A stretch of DNA of 47,895 nucleotides from Ruminococcus sp. (GCA_017624895.1 JAGAMB010000054.1:1-47895), one strand, 5' to 3'; positions 7,019-15,416 are shown, numbered from the stretch's first letter. Translations and numbers: made by a program. Notes: generated from the letters alone by a model not told the origin.

Positions 7019-8160
7019 TAATTAAATATATCCTTTACTTTCAATATAATTTTTTCCAATTTATTCATTTCGGGCTTTGTTTCAGCCAGCTTATAATCAG
7101 CGTCCTCCGCCGCATAAAGGGGAAGTCGTTTCAGCTCCCTGCCATCGTCCGAAATTATCAGCTCAGCCGCCATATCGCCTGCTTTTACAGGTGCATAGAC
7201 AAAGGGCGGAGCTGCAACAGTATATCTGAAATCAGCAGTATTACGCTGATATACAGTAAAATCGTCAATTTCCTCCCCCACCGTCACAGAGAGGGTTTCC
7301 TTGTGAGAACCTGCAAGATCAACATACATCTCACAGGGAATACAAAGCTTTTCTGATTTCACCTTTTTGAAGCAGTCATCATAAAGCTTCATATGATCGT
7401 TCCAGTCATCGGGAGCATTGAGAGTAACGCATATAAGCCGCTTTCCCTCACGCTCACAAGCGGACACAAGGCAGCGTCCCGCTTCATCGGTGAAGCCCGT
7501 TTTTACGCCGTATGTGCCGTCATACATAGACAAAAGCTTGTTTGTATTTTTAAGCCATCGGGTATAGGGCGGATTGCCGTACTCCAGCTTTATTGTTTCA
7601 GAGGAGCAAATCTCTCTGAAAAGGTCGTTTTTCAGCGCCTCAGCAGCAAGGATTGCCATATCCTCAGCGGAAGAACCATGTCCCGTTCCCTCCAGTCCGG
7701 ACGGAGTTACAAAATAGGTTTTAGTTAAGCCGAGCTTCTGCGCCCTGTCGTTCATAAGCTCCGCAAACCCCTCCATACTTCCTGCAATTTCAACTGCTGC
7801 GGCATTAGCGCCGTCATTGCCTGATGGCAGGAGCATTCCGCAGGCAAGGGCATATTTGGTGACGATATCACCCTCCTGCAAGCCCATAGACGAACCCTCG
7901 ACTTTAATAGCCTCGGAGTCCACCGTAAACGGCTCATACAAATCACCGCTTTCAAGGCAAAGAAGCGCAGACATAATTTTTGTGGTACTTGCCATGGGGA
8001 GTTTTTCTCCGCTGTTTTTTGAGTAGACGATCTCCCCTGTATCAGCAGATACAACAACGGCAGCCTTGGCGGATACCTCAATATTTTCAGCATAAGCCGC
8101 AGTTGGTCTGATTAAACACAGACACCCCACGGCAGCAACAAAAACAGCAATTTTTTTCAT
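7018..8160 (-). CDS. dacF: D-alanyl-D-alanine carboxypeptidase (DacF/PBP5 type)
   Basis: 380 aa, secreted. It trims the terminal D-Ala from peptidoglycan pentapeptides. A signal peptide (about residues 1-24, cleavage near AYA) is followed by the penicillin-binding domain with all three motifs: Ser58-Thr-Thr-Lys61, Ser113-Gly-Asn115 and Lys220-Thr-Gly222. A C-terminal beta domain and an amphipathic tail (KLEKIILKVKDIF) fit membrane attachment. GGAGGTG precedes the ATG. It lies downstream of ytfJ, consistent with a sporulation-associated DacF, though a vegetative role is equally possible. Confidence 0.93.
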   Translation of the reverse strand: MKKIAVFVAAVGCLCLIRPTAAYAENIEVSAKAAVVVSADTGEIVYSKNSGEKLPMASTTKIMSALLCLESGDLYEPFTVDSEAIKVEGSSMGLQEGDIVTKYALACGMLLPSGNDGANAAAVEIAGSMEGFAELMNDRAQKLGLTKTYFVTPSGLEGTGHGSSAEDMAILAAEALKNDLFREICSSETIKLEYGNPPYTRWLKNTNKLLSMYDGTYGVKTGFTDEAGRCLVSACEREGKRLICVTLNAPDDWNDHMKLYDDCFKKVKSEKLCIPCEMYVDLAGSHKETLSVTVGEEIDDFTVYQRNTADFRYTVAAPPFVYAPVKAGDMAAELIISDDGRELKRLPLYAAEDADYKLAETKPEMNKLEKIILKVKDIFN

Positions 8161-8211
8161 AAAAGCACCTCCACTAATAATTATGTGGAAATGATTTATA
8201 TTATGATATTA

Positions 8212-8634
8212 TCAGTCGCTGATAGTAACATCGGCAGGAGCTTCTTCTGCTGCTCCGCCCTTTTTCTTTGCAATAATGCCCTGAATTTTCTCAACAATTC
8301 CCGGAACAGCATTTACAGCTGAGCTTATAGGATCGTTTCCTGAATCCATACCCACCATTTTTACAGAACCATCGGGAGAGATAACGAGAAATCCCTCAGG
8401 CTTTATGCTTACTCCTGCACCTGCTCCGCCGCCGAAAAGCTCCTTATCATACTTTGAGGGCAGATCTGAACCGCCTGACGCAAAGCCGTAGGACACCTTA
8501 GAAATCGGGATAACAGTTGTACCATCGGGAGTTGTAATGGGATTTCCGATAATTGCGCTCGTATCAGCCATTTCCTTGATTTTTTCCATAGAAATGCCTA
8601 AAATCTCATTTATAGTTTTCTTTTCTGAAGCCAT
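8212..8634 (-). CDS. ytfJ: Spore protein YtfJ / GerW family
   Basis: 140 aa. The family comprises small spore-associated proteins; GerW of Streptomyces is needed for germination and YtfJ of Bacillus is made in the forespore. The characteristic N-terminal half is seen (TPDGTTVIPISKVSYGFASGG), then GGGAGAGVSIKPEGFLVI. The C-terminal tail is Lys/Ala-rich. It follows the DUF2953 gene by 6 bp, the same pairing as ytfI-ytfJ in Bacillus, which strengthens both calls. Confidence 0.9.
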   Translation of the reverse strand: MASEKKTINEILGISMEKIKEMADTSAIIGNPITTPDGTTVIPISKVSYGFASGGSDLPSKYDKELFGGGAGAGVSIKPEGFLVISPDGSVKMVGMDSGNDPISSAVNAVPGIVEKIQGIIAKKKGGAAEEAPADVTISD

Positions 8635-8640
8635 AATTTA

Positions 8641-9483
8641 TTACCTCGCTTTTCTTAATTGTCTTTTAGACGGGATTAATACTCTGAATAAATATATTAT
8701 CAGGAACTCAATTCCTGCAATAACCACAGTTATAAGACACAAACTGACTTTCAGCGATACGTCCCATTGGCTTTTTTTCTGTCCGAACAATGGGTTTATA
8801 TCCACCGTTTTCAGCTTGACGTTGAATAAAACGCTTAGCCAGGCGATGAGATTATAAATCGTGCCGCTTATTTTTCCGTAGTTAAGGGCGCACTTATATG
8901 CGTCCTCGTTGGCTATAAAGAAATCAATGTAAAGCTGACTGATTTTTATTCCCTTGAATATTTTCAGCACAGGGCGGTCAGCCGCCTCCCACAGACCAAT
9001 GATAAATTCAAGCTTTGATTTCTTTTCCTTACCCGAATTACCTGGTTTTACGGGCTTTTCAGGCTTCAAGGGCTGTTCGGGTTCAGCCGTAACCTCCTCA
9101 GCCTCGACAGTTTCGGGAGTTTCTTCAGCTTCCTCGACAATATTTTCTGCTGTTTCAGCTTTTTCCTCAACAGCTTCAGGAGTTTTCTCTGCATCCGTTT
9201 CCACAGCTGTTTCCTCTGTTTCAGCGGAATTTTCCTCAAATGGCGGTTTATCCTCAGCCTCGTCATCTTTCTTTGAGTCAGCCTTTTTCTTTTTCCATTC
9301 AAGAAGCTTATTCACAATGCCTTTTCCCTTTGAATTGAACACGGGCAAAAAGGCGAATTTCACGCTGTAAGCCACTTTTCCGCCTATATAGCTGACGCTG
9401 ACGGACGCAGGCAATATGAGTATCAGCAGAATAATTCCCAACAGGGCGAGAATTATCCATAATAATATTTTGAGTATGATCAT
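8641..9483 (-). CDS. DUF2953 (YtfI-like) membrane protein
   Basis: 280 aa. An N-terminal membrane helix (residues 1-25, ILKILLWIILALLGIILLIL) is followed by VSVSYIGGKVAYSVKFAFLPVF, typical of DUF2953. A long Glu/Ala/Thr/Pro-rich low-complexity linker (about residues 70-155) precedes the conserved part (LYIDFFIANEDAYKCALNYGKISG), and a second membrane helix lies near the C-terminus. The linker is much longer than I would expect for the family. Function unknown; its pairing with ytfJ suggests a sporulation link. Confidence 0.85.
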   Translation of the reverse strand: MIILKILLWIILALLGIILLILILPASVSVSYIGGKVAYSVKFAFLPVFNSKGKGIVNKLLEWKKKKADSKKDDEAEDKPPFEENSAETEETAVETDAEKTPEAVEEKAETAENIVEEAEETPETVEAEEVTAEPEQPLKPEKPVKPGNSGKEKKSKLEFIIGLWEAADRPVLKIFKGIKISQLYIDFFIANEDAYKCALNYGKISGTIYNLIAWLSVLFNVKLKTVDINPLFGQKKSQWDVSLKVSLCLITVVIAGIEFLIIYLFRVLIPSKRQLRKAR

Positions 9484-9516
9484 TTCATCGCCCCTTACGT
9501 TAAAATATGAGATGTA

Positions 9517-10065
9517 TCAGCTGTCAAGGTCAAATTCAAGCTGCTCCTTTTCCCTGAAATCGGAAAGAGGAGGAAGCTCTGCAAGTGAGGCAAGTCCGAA
9601 ACTCCGCAGAAAAACCGAAGTTGTACGGTAGACTATAGGCTTTCCGGGGACATCAAGTCTGCCTGCCTCCTCAACAAGTCCTTTTTCCATAAGATTATTC
9701 ACAACAGATGAGCTGTCAACGCCTCTGACGTTTTCCACAAAGCCCTTTGAAACAGGCTGATTGTAGGCAATTATTGTAAGTACCTCCATCGCCGCATTTG
9801 AAAGAGGCACATTCTTTTTCGTTTCAAGCACCTGTCTTATCTGCGGTGCATATTCCTCACGGCTGCACATCTGATAGCTGCTATCAAGCTTTTTTATGAT
9901 AATGCCGCTGCCATAATCGTCATATCGTTCATTGAGAAGCCTTACAAGAGATGGCAGGGTTCCAACATCAACAGCAGAAGCCTCCGCAAGACGATAAAGT
10001 TCAACAGGCTCTCCGCTTGCAAAAAGTATAGCCTCTATTGCTCCGAGTTTCTCTTTGATTTCCAA
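9517..10065 (-). CDS. scpB: Segregation and condensation protein B
   Basis: 182 aa. ScpB is the winged-helix kleisin partner that binds ScpA-SMC to form the bacterial condensin. Two winged-helix domains are visible, with the family signature EAILFASGEPV near the start and AAMEVLTIIAYNQPVSKGFVENVRGVDSS. The start is TTG at 10065, with AGAGGGG upstream, inside the 3' end of scpA (31-bp overlap), so the two are translationally coupled. Confidence 0.95.
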   Translation of the reverse strand: MEIKEKLGAIEAILFASGEPVELYRLAEASAVDVGTLPSLVRLLNERYDDYGSGIIIKKLDSSYQMCSREEYAPQIRQVLETKKNVPLSNAAMEVLTIIAYNQPVSKGFVENVRGVDSSSVVNNLMEKGLVEEAGRLDVPGKPIVYRTTSVFLRSFGLASLAELPPLSDFREKEQLEFDLDS

Positions 10066-10793
10066 CGTCTGCGCCCCTCTCTGTTTTTATCTCCCTTGAA
10101 GTAAATCAGGGTATTGTCATCGCTTATGCTTATTCTGCCGAAGCGTGTAAGCTCCAGCACCGCAAGAAAAGTGGCTACTCGCTCCGACCTGTCAGTAACT
10201 CCTGCATAAAGCTTGTCCATTGCACATTCCCCTGTTGAATAAAGCTCGCGGAGGATATGGACAACCTTTGTCAAAACGGGTACAATTCGCCGCTTCACAA
10301 CGGAATTTATCTTATTTTCGATATTTACACGTTTATTTTCCGGTTTGATTTTTTTCACCGATATGCCCTTATATGCATTAACAAGCACCTGCGGCTCGTG
10401 AACGAGGTTGTATGTCATATCCGCCTCGATTTTCATAGGCTGTCGGACAAAAACATCTCCGCCGATATTTTTTTGAGCCAGCGCCGTCGCCGCAAGCTTA
10501 CACAGGGAAAGCTCGATAAGCTCGCCCTCCAGTTCCTTTTTCAGCTGTTCAGCTTCCTCAGGCTTGGGCAGAAGTGCTGCCGTCTTGATATATATGAGCC
10601 TTGCTGCCATTTCGAGAAATTCCCCTGCAAGCTCCAAATTCATAATATGGGCTTCCTCAATGAAAAGAAGATACTGCTCTAAAAGCTTAGATATCTCAAT
10701 GTCGTAGATATTCAGCTTATGCTTTGAGATTAGGGCAAGAAGAACATCAAGCGGCCCCTCAAAATTTTCCAGTTTATATGTTATTACTGCCAT
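10035..10793 (-). CDS. scpA: Segregation and condensation protein A (kleisin)
   Basis: 252 aa. ScpA is the kleisin subunit that bridges SMC heads. The N-terminal SMC-binding signature YKLENFEGPLDVLLALI and EFLEMAARLIYIKTAALLP are present, and a C-terminal winged helix includes AVLELTRFGRISI. The ATG at 10793 is 1 base past the stop of the M50-like gene; no clear ribosome site is seen, so initiation probably depends on coupling. A TTG at 10808 is an alternative. No smc gene is in the window. Confidence 0.95.
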   Translation of the reverse strand: MAVITYKLENFEGPLDVLLALISKHKLNIYDIEISKLLEQYLLFIEEAHIMNLELAGEFLEMAARLIYIKTAALLPKPEEAEQLKKELEGELIELSLCKLAATALAQKNIGGDVFVRQPMKIEADMTYNLVHEPQVLVNAYKGISVKKIKPENKRVNIENKINSVVKRRIVPVLTKVVHILRELYSTGECAMDKLYAGVTDRSERVATFLAVLELTRFGRISISDDNTLIYFKGDKNREGRRRWKSKRNSEQ

Positions 10794-10794
10794 A

Positions 10795-11469
10795 TTACAT
10801 AAAGACAAAATACTGCCACACAGTTGTGAACTGAAGCCCTAAATCAACAGTAGCTATCAGTTTTAAAAGCGGATCAAATCTTCCCTGTGTAAGATCTCCA
10901 ATGAAGAAAAGGAACAGCATCAGATAAAATGAAACCTGATCAACAATTCGCTTATTACGATGATACCAGGCAGCAAATTTCTTGCCTGCAATATGATAAA
11001 GCAACGTAAATCCGTCCATTCCGGGGAAAGGCAGAAGATGAAGTACCGCAAGGCTTACGCTTATTGAAGAAAGAAGCTCTAATATTCGGGCAATTGCCAC
11101 ACCTGCCATACTATTAACGAAAATACTGACAGTCATAGCTATATTACGGCAGATTATTGACATAAGCAGAAGCGTGAGGGGACCTGCAAGCGCGAGAATA
11201 ATTATACCTGCTTTTGAATTCTTCATACGGAGATAATTTATAGGCATAGGCTTTGACCAACCAAATCCTATGAGCATAATCATAAGAGAACCAAGCAAAT
11301 CAAGATGTGCCATAGGATTAAGAGTTATACGGCCTGCCGACTCAGCAGTATCATCACCAAGTTTTTTCGCAATAGCGCCCTTCGCACAGTTGACTATGGG
11401 CAGAACAAGCAAAAGCATCATTGCTCTTGAAAAATATTTCATAAAAAAATTAAGCATATCATAATCCAT
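10795..11469 (-). CDS. Degenerate M50 site-2-protease-like membrane protein
   Basis: 224 aa, about five membrane helices. It follows the layout of the M50/Rip1-like family: the conserved segment KKLGDDTAESAGRITLNPMAHLDLLGSLM after helix 1 and a PFPGMDG motif in helix 4 (normally a PxxDG motif containing the third zinc ligand). The zinc-binding HExxH is missing. The aligned positions read V-N-C-A-K instead of H-E-x-x-H. Proteolysis is therefore unlikely, and a binding or scaffold role is inferred. It is the first gene of the operon that continues into scpA (1-base spacing), behind a strong promoter. Confidence 0.8.
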   Translation of the reverse strand: MDYDMLNFFMKYFSRAMMLLLVLPIVNCAKGAIAKKLGDDTAESAGRITLNPMAHLDLLGSLMIMLIGFGWSKPMPINYLRMKNSKAGIIILALAGPLTLLLMSIICRNIAMTVSIFVNSMAGVAIARILELLSSISVSLAVLHLLPFPGMDGFTLLYHIAGKKFAAWYHRNKRIVDQVSFYLMLFLFFIGDLTQGRFDPLLKLIATVDLGLQFTTVWQYFVFM

Positions 11470-11512
11470 AATTATACCTCGCTTTATAGTTTCTCATTGA
11501 ATAGTTACTTTT

Positions 11513-11541
11513 ATTATACTACAAATCAAGGAATATTTCAA
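11513..11541 (-). promoter_or_regulatory. Sigma-A promoter of the scpA-metA operon
   Basis: Minus-strand TTGAAA (11541-11536), 17-bp spacer, TATAAT (11518-11513), about 44 bp before the ATG of the M50-like gene. Confidence 0.75.
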
Positions 11542-11571
11542 GACTTACACAGAAATTTCATAATTCCACGG

Positions 11572-11608
11572 CTTTGCAAAAAATAAAGGACAGTCCGCAG
11601 ACTGCCCT
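11572..11608 (-). terminator. Rho-independent terminator of rpmB
   Basis: Minus-strand AGGGCAGTC / GACTGTCCT (9 bp, one G-U) around loop TGCG, followed by TTTATTTTTT. It starts 18 nt after the rpmB stop. Confidence 0.85.
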
Positions 11609-11625
11609 AAATTCTCTTAATGTAA

Positions 11626-11811
11626 TTAAGCTCTTTCTACCTTACCAGAACGCAGGCATCTTGAGCAAGCGTAGATATGACAAGGAGTACCCTTGACGAT
11701 AGCCTTAACGCGCTTTACATTAGGCTTCCATGTTCTGTTTGTGCGTCTGTGAGAGTGTGACACCTTAATTCCGAATGTAACTCCCTTTCCGCAAATACTG
11801 CACTTTGCCAT
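11626..11811 (-). CDS. rpmB: 50S ribosomal protein L28
   Basis: 61 aa, the normal length for short Gram-positive L28. Signature residues include KCSICGKG at the N-terminus, KVSHSHRRTNRTWKPN and CSRCLRSGK near the C-terminus. The two CxxC pairs indicate the zinc-binding form of L28. A monocistronic unit with its own promoter and terminator. Confidence 0.97.
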   Translation of the reverse strand: MAKCSICGKGVTFGIKVSHSHRRTNRTWKPNVKRVKAIVKGTPCHIYACSRCLRSGKVERA

Positions 11812-11884
11812 CAGGCTGCACCTCCTTACCTTAAATCATAGCTTTTATACAAGCCAAATAAGCTTCTAAAATAGCAACATTAAT

Positions 11885-11913
11885 ATTATAGCACATACTT
11901 TCAGAAATTGCAA
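11885..11913 (-). promoter_or_regulatory. Sigma-A promoter of rpmB
   Basis: Minus-strand TTGCAA (11913-11908), 17-bp spacer, TATAAT (11890-11885). The 5' leader is about 65-70 nt, with no obvious autoregulatory fold recognised. Confidence 0.7.
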
Positions 11914-11934
11914 GCTTTTTTTTAAAAAAAACCA

Positions 11935-11994
11935 AAAAAATTTTTTTAGACGCGAGCAGTCCCCTGCGCCGAGTGCGTAAGGGACTGTTCAAGG
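11935..11994 (-). terminator. Terminator of the esterase gene
   Basis: On the minus strand GAACAGTCCC pairs with GGGACTGCTC (one mismatch) around a 17-nt GC-rich loop, then CGCGTCTAAAAAAATTTTTTT follows. It starts 15 nt after the stop at 12010. Confidence 0.6.
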
Positions 11995-12009
11995 AGTTCA
12001 GAAAATATC

Positions 12010-15000
12010 TTATTTTACGTTTTCAGCAAGCCCCGGAAGTCCTTGTGCCTTTACATCCTTTGCAACAAGACCAGCCACGATGTTTGCACCCTTTTCACAG
12101 AAGTGTGTACCATCTGTAGAGCCTGATACTGCACCCATAAGGTGGTATCCCTTTGCTGTATCATATCCTACTGAATTATAATGCTTAACCATAATTGAGT
12201 TAAGATCAATACAAGGAACGTCATACTTAGCTGAAAGCTTCTTGCAAGCGTCGCAATATGTTGTGTAGCTGTTTACGAATTTACCGCCTGAATATGCCTT
12301 CATTCCGATAACTGTTGTTACAAGTATGGGAGTTGCGCCCTTTGCCTTCGCTGTCTTGATAAACTCTGTCATATACCATTCGTAAGTTCCCTTGGAAGGA
12401 TTGTCGATATTTCCGCCGATAGGTGCATATCTGTCAGCATTTGCCTTTCCTGCGTCATTGATCGCAAACTGGATCATTACGTAGTCGCCTTCCTTGAGGC
12501 TGTTAACGATTGTATCCCATCTGCCCTCGTCATAGAACTTCTTTGTAGAACGTCCTGCAAGTGCCTGGTTTGATACTGTTACATTATTGTTGAAATAACT
12601 CTGGAGATAATATCCCCAGCCCTGCTGAGGTGCATATGATGCCTTATAGCTCTGAACTGTGGAGTCACCTGCAATGAAAATTGTAGGCTTTGAGCTTACA
12701 ACAGGCTTCTGCTCGTCTGCTGGGTCATAAACCTCTGCATATGGTTCATCTGTAAGTGTAAGCTTGATATAATCAAAGTTAGGACCGCCATCTGCTGTTG
12801 CAGATACAAACTGAATTGTATTCTTTCCTGCATTAAGAGGAAGAACGATACCAAACTCTGTCCACTCTGTCCAAGCACCTGTGCCTGTGAATGACTGCAT
12901 CCAGTAATTATTCTTATCGCCGTTTACATATACCTTCATCTTACGGTCTTTTTCTGAACCGTTAGCAAAGCGGATATGTGTATGATAGTTGCCCTTTTCG
13001 GGTACGTCAACTGTAAATGTGATTTCGCTGTCAAGCTCATTGTCAAGGTTTACATAGCCTTCAGCCTTTGTAAAGCCCTCGTTTGTTGTTTCTGTAACAC
13101 CCTTTGTCCATGTCTGGTCAACGGCGAAATAACGTGAATCTGCTTCTGTTGAAACAACAGGAGCTGCTGTTGTTGTGGGAGCAGTTGTTGCAGCAGGCTT
13201 ATAAACGGGAAGTGTTTCAATTCCTGCTGTTACCTTCTGAATAAAAATAGCGTCATCTGCTGTTATGCCGCCGCCTGTAACGTCAGCATTCTTTGCACCG
13301 CGCTCTGAGAGAGCATACTTATCCTGATTTCCAAGGAACTGGAAGATAGCAGCTGCGTCAGACATAGTAACAACACCATCACAGTTAGTATCACCGAGAT
13401 AGATGTTGCCATCTGCCGGAGGCTGTGTTACAGGAGGCTCAGTTGCAGGGGGATTTGTTGCAGGGGGATTTGTTGTAGGAGCTTCACCAATTAAAGCCTT
13501 TTCGATTATCCAGTCCTGACAATTTGAACCGTTTACTTCCCACTGCTGAACATTTGCACCTGCTTCAGTTGAACCGCTTTCAACTTCAACTGCGGAAGCA
13601 TCTCCTGAAACCTTTGTGCGTATCTTATATGAGCCGTCAGCGTTCTTTGTAAACTTGAACTGCTGATTATTGCTTTCCTTAAAGTTGTAAAGTGATACAT
13701 TCTGTCCGTTTGTTGCCTTGTTTGCAGCAACATCAAGAGCAATAGTATCAGAAAGTGCAGAGAAAACAAAGTAGTAACCATCACCGGCTGATTTCAGCTT
13801 CCATACATTATGAGCTGAATTTCCGTTCTTGCCCCACTGCTGAACATTAGCACCGCTTTCAGCCTTAGCCTCAGCAACCTCCATATACAGACCGCTGTTT
13901 ACGTTCTTGAAAGAATATGTAACGCTTTCATCGAAAACTTCAGCTGTAAGAGAGCTTGAAGGAGGATTTGTTGCAGGAGGATTTGTTGTGGGAGGTGTTG
14001 TGCCGCCTGCTGCCTTGAAGTCGTGGAGCTTTGCAACAAGCTCTGCAAGCTTCTTGGCGCCCTTCATGCTCTGGTGGAGTTCATCGGCTGTACCGTCATT
14101 CTTTGTAGCATAGTATTCAGCCATACCCTTATAGCCGATACCTACACCGAAGTCCTGCCATGCCTTGAACAGGTTCATAACCTCTACGCCCTGTGCCTTA
14201 CCAACCTGATCCATTTCACCGGCAAACCAACGGCTGTTAAGGAGAGGATTCTTCTGAAGGTCACCACGGCGTCCCTGCTGTTTTACAAGAATAACCTCAA
14301 CACCCTTTGCCTTTGCCTTTTTAACCATATCGGTAATGTAGGTTGCATATTCGGCACCCTTATAATACTTTGAGTCATTGATGCCTATAGCAATAAGGTA
14401 AACGTCGCCTTTTTTACCATATTTTTCAACGGGCTTGAACTGACCTGCATCTATAAATCCCTTAGCATACTGACCTGACGCAGCAAGATTTCTTACCTGC
14501 CAGTAGTCAGTATCAATATTATCACCGAGGAACTGTCCCCAGCCGTGCTGAGATTTTTCAGACACATTATAATAGCTTGCAACAGTAGAGTCACCGCAGA
14601 TCCAGATTGTAGGATCAGTTTCTCCAGTTGTATTGATCTGAGTTACTTCAATAGCAGAAATTGAGAAAGCTGTTCCTGATTTTCCGGCACCTGCCTGAAC
14701 TTCAAGGCTTCCGTCTGTGACAGGTATCTGTATTGTTTCAACAGCGTTATTGCCTGTCAGGTTGATCATCTGAGGAATACCCTCAATATTGATCGTTGTA
14801 CGTGATACATTTCCTGTTACAACCTTTACTTCATATGTACCCTTAGGAAGATCCACCTTGAATACATTGCTTGAAGAAGTATTGTTGAACTGAACGGCAT
14901 CAGAGTAAGCGCCTGAGCCTTTAGCTGCAACATTTGATACATTGCCTGTACTTGTAAATCCGTAGCCCTTTGAAGCGCTGTATGCATCCTTTGCCGATAC

Positions 15001-15165
15001 ACCTGTGTATCCGCTGGCTGCACCTGAGCCGCCCAAGTCAAATTTCCAGTTGCCGCCTGCAGCCTGAGCAGTTACAGGGTTCTGCGGAGCAGTTCCCAGA
15101 CCTGCAAAAGCTGTAAGAGAAAGAGCAGCAGAAGTAAGTCCGCTTATCAGCTTTTTGATTTTCAT
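12010..15165 (-). CDS. Cellulosomal two-domain SGNH (CE12-like) acetylesterase with dockerin
   Basis: 1051 aa, secreted; predicted to deacetylate pectic (rhamnogalacturonan-type) or xylan polysaccharide. Order: signal peptide (to about 37, ending AQA); N-terminal beta domain usual in CE12 proteins; SGNH domain 1 (about 185-385; GDSTVASYY, IAIGINDSKY, block V DELH); Pro/Thr linker; ricin-type lectin repeats/CBM13 (about 412-555, repeated VQQW); PPATNPP linker; type I dockerin (about 588-650); linker; CBM35/CBM6-like domain (about 675-807); SGNH domain 2 (about 822-1045; AGDSTVQSY, IQFAINDAGK, DGTHF). The dockerin's first calcium loop is canonical (DTNCDGVVTMSDA); the second (DVTGGGITADD) has Gly where an acidic residue is usual. 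The start is ATG 15165 with AGGAGGAAA upstream; ATG 15174 is an alternative but only 2 nt from the ribosome site. Confidence 0.9.
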   Translation of the reverse strand: MKIKKLISGLTSAALSLTAFAGLGTAPQNPVTAQAAGGNWKFDLGGSGAASGYTGVSAKDAYSASKGYGFTSTGNVSNVAAKGSGAYSDAVQFNNTSSSNVFKVDLPKGTYEVKVVTGNVSRTTINIEGIPQMINLTGNNAVETIQIPVTDGSLEVQAGAGKSGTAFSISAIEVTQINTTGETDPTIWICGDSTVASYYNVSEKSQHGWGQFLGDNIDTDYWQVRNLAASGQYAKGFIDAGQFKPVEKYGKKGDVYLIAIGINDSKYYKGAEYATYITDMVKKAKAKGVEVILVKQQGRRGDLQKNPLLNSRWFAGEMDQVGKAQGVEVMNLFKAWQDFGVGIGYKGMAEYYATKNDGTADELHQSMKGAKKLAELVAKLHDFKAAGGTTPPTTNPPATNPPSSSLTAEVFDESVTYSFKNVNSGLYMEVAEAKAESGANVQQWGKNGNSAHNVWKLKSAGDGYYFVFSALSDTIALDVAANKATNGQNVSLYNFKESNNQQFKFTKNADGSYKIRTKVSGDASAVEVESGSTEAGANVQQWEVNGSNCQDWIIEKALIGEAPTTNPPATNPPATEPPVTQPPADGNIYLGDTNCDGVVTMSDAAAIFQFLGNQDKYALSERGAKNADVTGGGITADDAIFIQKVTAGIETLPVYKPAATTAPTTTAAPVVSTEADSRYFAVDQTWTKGVTETTNEGFTKAEGYVNLDNELDSEITFTVDVPEKGNYHTHIRFANGSEKDRKMKVYVNGDKNNYWMQSFTGTGAWTEWTEFGIVLPLNAGKNTIQFVSATADGGPNFDYIKLTLTDEPYAEVYDPADEQKPVVSSKPTIFIAGDSTVQSYKASYAPQQGWGYYLQSYFNNNVTVSNQALAGRSTKKFYDEGRWDTIVNSLKEGDYVMIQFAINDAGKANADRYAPIGGNIDNPSKGTYEWYMTEFIKTAKAKGATPILVTTVIGMKAYSGGKFVNSYTTYCDACKKLSAKYDVPCIDLNSIMVKHYNSVGYDTAKGYHLMGAVSGSTDGTHFCEKGANIVAGLVAKDVKAQGLPGLAENVK

Positions 15166-15210
15166 AATAATCATTTCCTCCTGTTAATTATCCGCAATGA
15201 CTTTGTTTTG

Positions 15211-15271
15211 TTGCACAGAGAATAATGTTAAATAATGTAAAATCTGTGCAAATCATCCATGTTTTACATTA
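15211..15271. promoter_or_regulatory. Hairpin and inverted-repeat operator candidate in esterase leader
   Basis: Between promoter and start codon lie two overlapping symmetric elements. A perfect 10-bp inverted repeat taatgtaaaa (233-242, +15000) / ttttacatta (262-271) begins just downstream of the -10. A 9-bp hairpin ttgcacaga (15211-15219) / tctgtgcaa (15243-15251) encloses further AATAATGTTAA / AATAATGTAAA repeats. The repeated TAATGT(A/T)AA core suggests a transcription-factor site; the factor is unknown. Confidence 0.5.
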
Positions 15272-15276
15272 ATTTA

Positions 15277-15305
15277 ATTATATCACATTATTTTCACAAA
15301 GTCAA
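15277..15305 (-). promoter_or_regulatory. Sigma-A promoter of the esterase gene
   Basis: Minus-strand TTGACT (15305-15300), 17-bp spacer, TATAAT (15282-15277). It gives a leader of about 105 nt containing the inverted repeats at 15211-15271. Confidence 0.75.
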
Positions 15306-15373
15306 TCCATTAATTATGCACTTTTCTATCAACTTTATGATATTTTTTCACCTTATAAAAAAAGCATAAAAAT

Positions 15374-15416
15374 ATATGCATAATAATCTTTTGTACATAA
15401 AGATTATTATGCATAT
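15374..15416 (-). terminator. 18-bp perfect palindrome, probable terminator of the C39 gene
   Basis: ATATGCATAATAATCTTT (15374-15391) is perfectly complementary to 15399-15416 around a 7-nt loop. On the minus strand it is followed by ATATTTTTATGCTTTTTTT. It lies about 210 bp beyond the stop of the C39 lipoprotein gene. The rest of 15306-15625 is AT-rich, with nothing else I recognise. Confidence 0.55.

Noticed and set aside
8954-9370. Ser/Ala-rich plus-strand frame opposite the DUF2953 gene
   Set aside because: It is the mirror of the Glu/Ala/Thr low-complexity linker, not an independent gene.
14023-14373. Plus-strand frame of 116 codons within the esterase gene
   Set aside because: Shadow of the first SGNH domain, with no start signals.
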